64,000 bases of DNA, from the NCBI GenBank assembly GCA_041398005.1, contig JAWKVP010000005.1:248001-312000 (forward strand), given 5' to 3'. The notes beneath the pieces are model-generated. The model had not been told where the DNA came from. It did no database searches and saw only the letters and a list, made by a program, of their open reading frames with translations. Below are positions 63,120 through 64,000 of the stretch, piece after piece. The stretch is from JAGREO01 sp020446285 (GTDB lineage Bacteria > Pseudomonadota > Alphaproteobacteria > Geminicoccales > Geminicoccaceae). The translations under genes were made by a program, and so were the position numbers. Within the stretch, counting starts at the first letter, position 1. Every line of letters starts with the position of its first letter.

Positions 63120-64000
63120 ATGAGTGCGCCGTCGATCATCGTCTCCGGCTTCGGCACCGGCGCTGGCAAGACCGCCATGACGCTCGGCCTCATCCGCGCG
63201 CTCGGCCGACGCGGCATCCGCGCTTCCGCACTGAGGGTCGGCATGGACCCGCTCGACCCGGAACTGCACAGGCGTGCCAGCGGCCGCGAGAGTCCGTGTA
63301 TCGACAGCTGGGGCATGCGCCTCGAGACACTGAGCGGACTGGTCGACCGCGCCGGCATGAACACCGACATCACGCTCATCGACGGTGCCGGCGGGCTGTT
63401 CGACCATGATGTCGCCGGCATGGGCTCGACCGCGGATATCGCAGCACTGTTCAACATCCCCGTCCTTCTCGTCATCGACGCCGCCCGCTGTGGCAACTCG
63501 CTCGTTGCCATGCTCGAAGGCTTTTGCCGGCACCGCGCCGATGTCGAGATTGTCGGCTTTCTCTTTCACGGACTCGAGCGAAGCGACGGTCACACGGAGA
63601 TGGCCCGCCTGCTCGACGACCGGCTTTCGACGCCGGTTCTCGGCTGGATCGAGCAAGCCATGGACCGCAAGAGCCGGCTGCGCGGATTCGGCCCGCTCAC
63701 CTCCGCCAACCGGATCATGCTCGATCATCTGATCGAGACACTCGGTGACATCGTCTCCGCCAATATTGACCTCGACCGGCTGATGCGCCTCGCGCGTTCG
63801 CCCAATCTCGCCACCCTCGGTTCATCGCCACGGCCCCTGGCACCGATCGGCCAGCGCATCGCCGTCGCCAGAGACGAAGCGACAGGCCATGTCCTGCCGG
63901 CGATCATCCGGGGCTGGCAATCGATGGGCGCCGAAATCGTCCCCTTCTCGCCGCTCGCCGATGAAGCGCCCGATCCCCATGCCGACGCGGTCTATCTGCC
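63120..64000 (+). CDS. cobB: Cobyrinate a,c-diamide synthase (CobB/CbiA), 3' truncated
   Basis: The first 293 codons are present. It amidates the a and c side chains of cobyrinic acid in cobalamin synthesis, using glutamine and ATP. Walker A is GFGTGAGKTAMTLGLIRALG (residues 11-30), followed by GMDPLDPELHRRASGRES corresponding to the GPDYIDP block. The metal-linked LIDGAGGLFDHDVAG then follows, with LLVIDAARCGNSLVAM. The loop sequences diverge from typical CobB (GMDPLD for GPDYID), so a related substrate is possible. No cobalamin riboswitch was found before it. The C-terminal amidotransferase half lies beyond the window. Confidence 0.85.
   Translation, partial: MSAPSIIVSGFGTGAGKTAMTLGLIRALGRRGIRASALRVGMDPLDPELHRRASGRESPCIDSWGMRLETLSGLVDRAGMNTDITLIDGAGGLFDHDVAGMGSTADIAALFNIPVLLVIDAARCGNSLVAMLEGFCRHRADVEIVGFLFHGLERSDGHTEMARLLDDRLSTPVLGWIEQAMDRKSRLRGFGPLTSANRIMLDHLIETLGDIVSANIDLDRLMRLARSPNLATLGSSPRPLAPIGQRIAVARDEATGHVLPAIIRGWQSMGAEIVPFSPLADEAPDPHADAVYL

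Overview
The window is a 64 kb piece of a GC-rich chromosome from an alphaproteobacterium. The evidence is the trp-associated Usg protein, the ihfA-MerR pair, a CIRCE-controlled groESL operon, a DUF6898-type small protein, the MaeB malic enzyme fused to a phosphotransacetylase-like domain, and a phasin with its own terminator. Rhodospirillales or a related order seems likely, but the sequence alone does not fix it. Genes are dense on both strands and many start codons overlap the preceding stop.

Layout: 1-3909 is an RND efflux pair (adaptor truncated by the window edge). 3984-5107 is ubiX plus a TIGR02444-type protein. 5271-14608 is the most unusual block: an orphan molybdenum-hydroxylase large subunit, a DapA-family protein, 3-hydroxyanthranilate 3,4-dioxygenase, a complete five-component branched-chain-amino-acid-type ABC importer, and a kynurenine-formamidase-like hydrolase. 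All are on the plus strand with several overlaps, so this looks like an uptake and catabolic operon for an aromatic or N-heterocyclic compound. pyrC and a glutamine amidotransferase follow (14709-16507). 16533-18450 has an ornithine-cyclodeaminase-family gene and an SDR, divergently arranged. 18541-20463 is sigma54-promoted glnB-glnA. 20633-22815 has a membrane protein and a 6-hydroxynicotinate-reductase-like iron-sulfur protein.

22858-34473 holds an SDR, a GINT1-like glycan protein, a peroxiredoxin, YqgE, malic enzyme, an orphan oligopeptide-type binding protein, a diguanylate cyclase, a phasin and DusA. 34486-38205 is glpK-glpR with a HIT protein and an esterase. 38306-43205 has an OmpA-type lipoprotein, then a surface-glycan region: an uncharacterised PP-loop (QueC-like) protein convergent with a GT2-GT25-pyruvyltransferase operon. 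43430-46461 carries tRNA-Pro(GGG), merR, ihfA, rarD and mobA. 46643-49983 is an aldolase, 2-hydroxyacid dehydrogenase and solute-binding protein operon.

50270-51273 is an AT-richer patch with an RTX-repeat gene and a small palindromic element. 52984-54719 is an intact IS66-family (ISBst12-like) insertion with terminal inverted repeats and an 8-bp target duplication that touches the stop codon of an M20 amidohydrolase gene without destroying it. 54726-59393 has that hydrolase, a DUF6898-like gene, a parallel beta-helix protein, a Tat-exported polyamine-type binding protein and usg. 59580-61680 is CIRCE-groES-groEL-terminator. The window ends with a FemAB-like acyltransferase, a tiny membrane ORF and the start of a cobyrinate a,c-diamide synthase gene.

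Most promising for follow-up: the orphan Mo-hydroxylase/DapA-like/3-HAO/ABC/formamidase operon, and the PP-loop protein beside the glycan genes. No CRISPR array, prophage or rRNA was seen.
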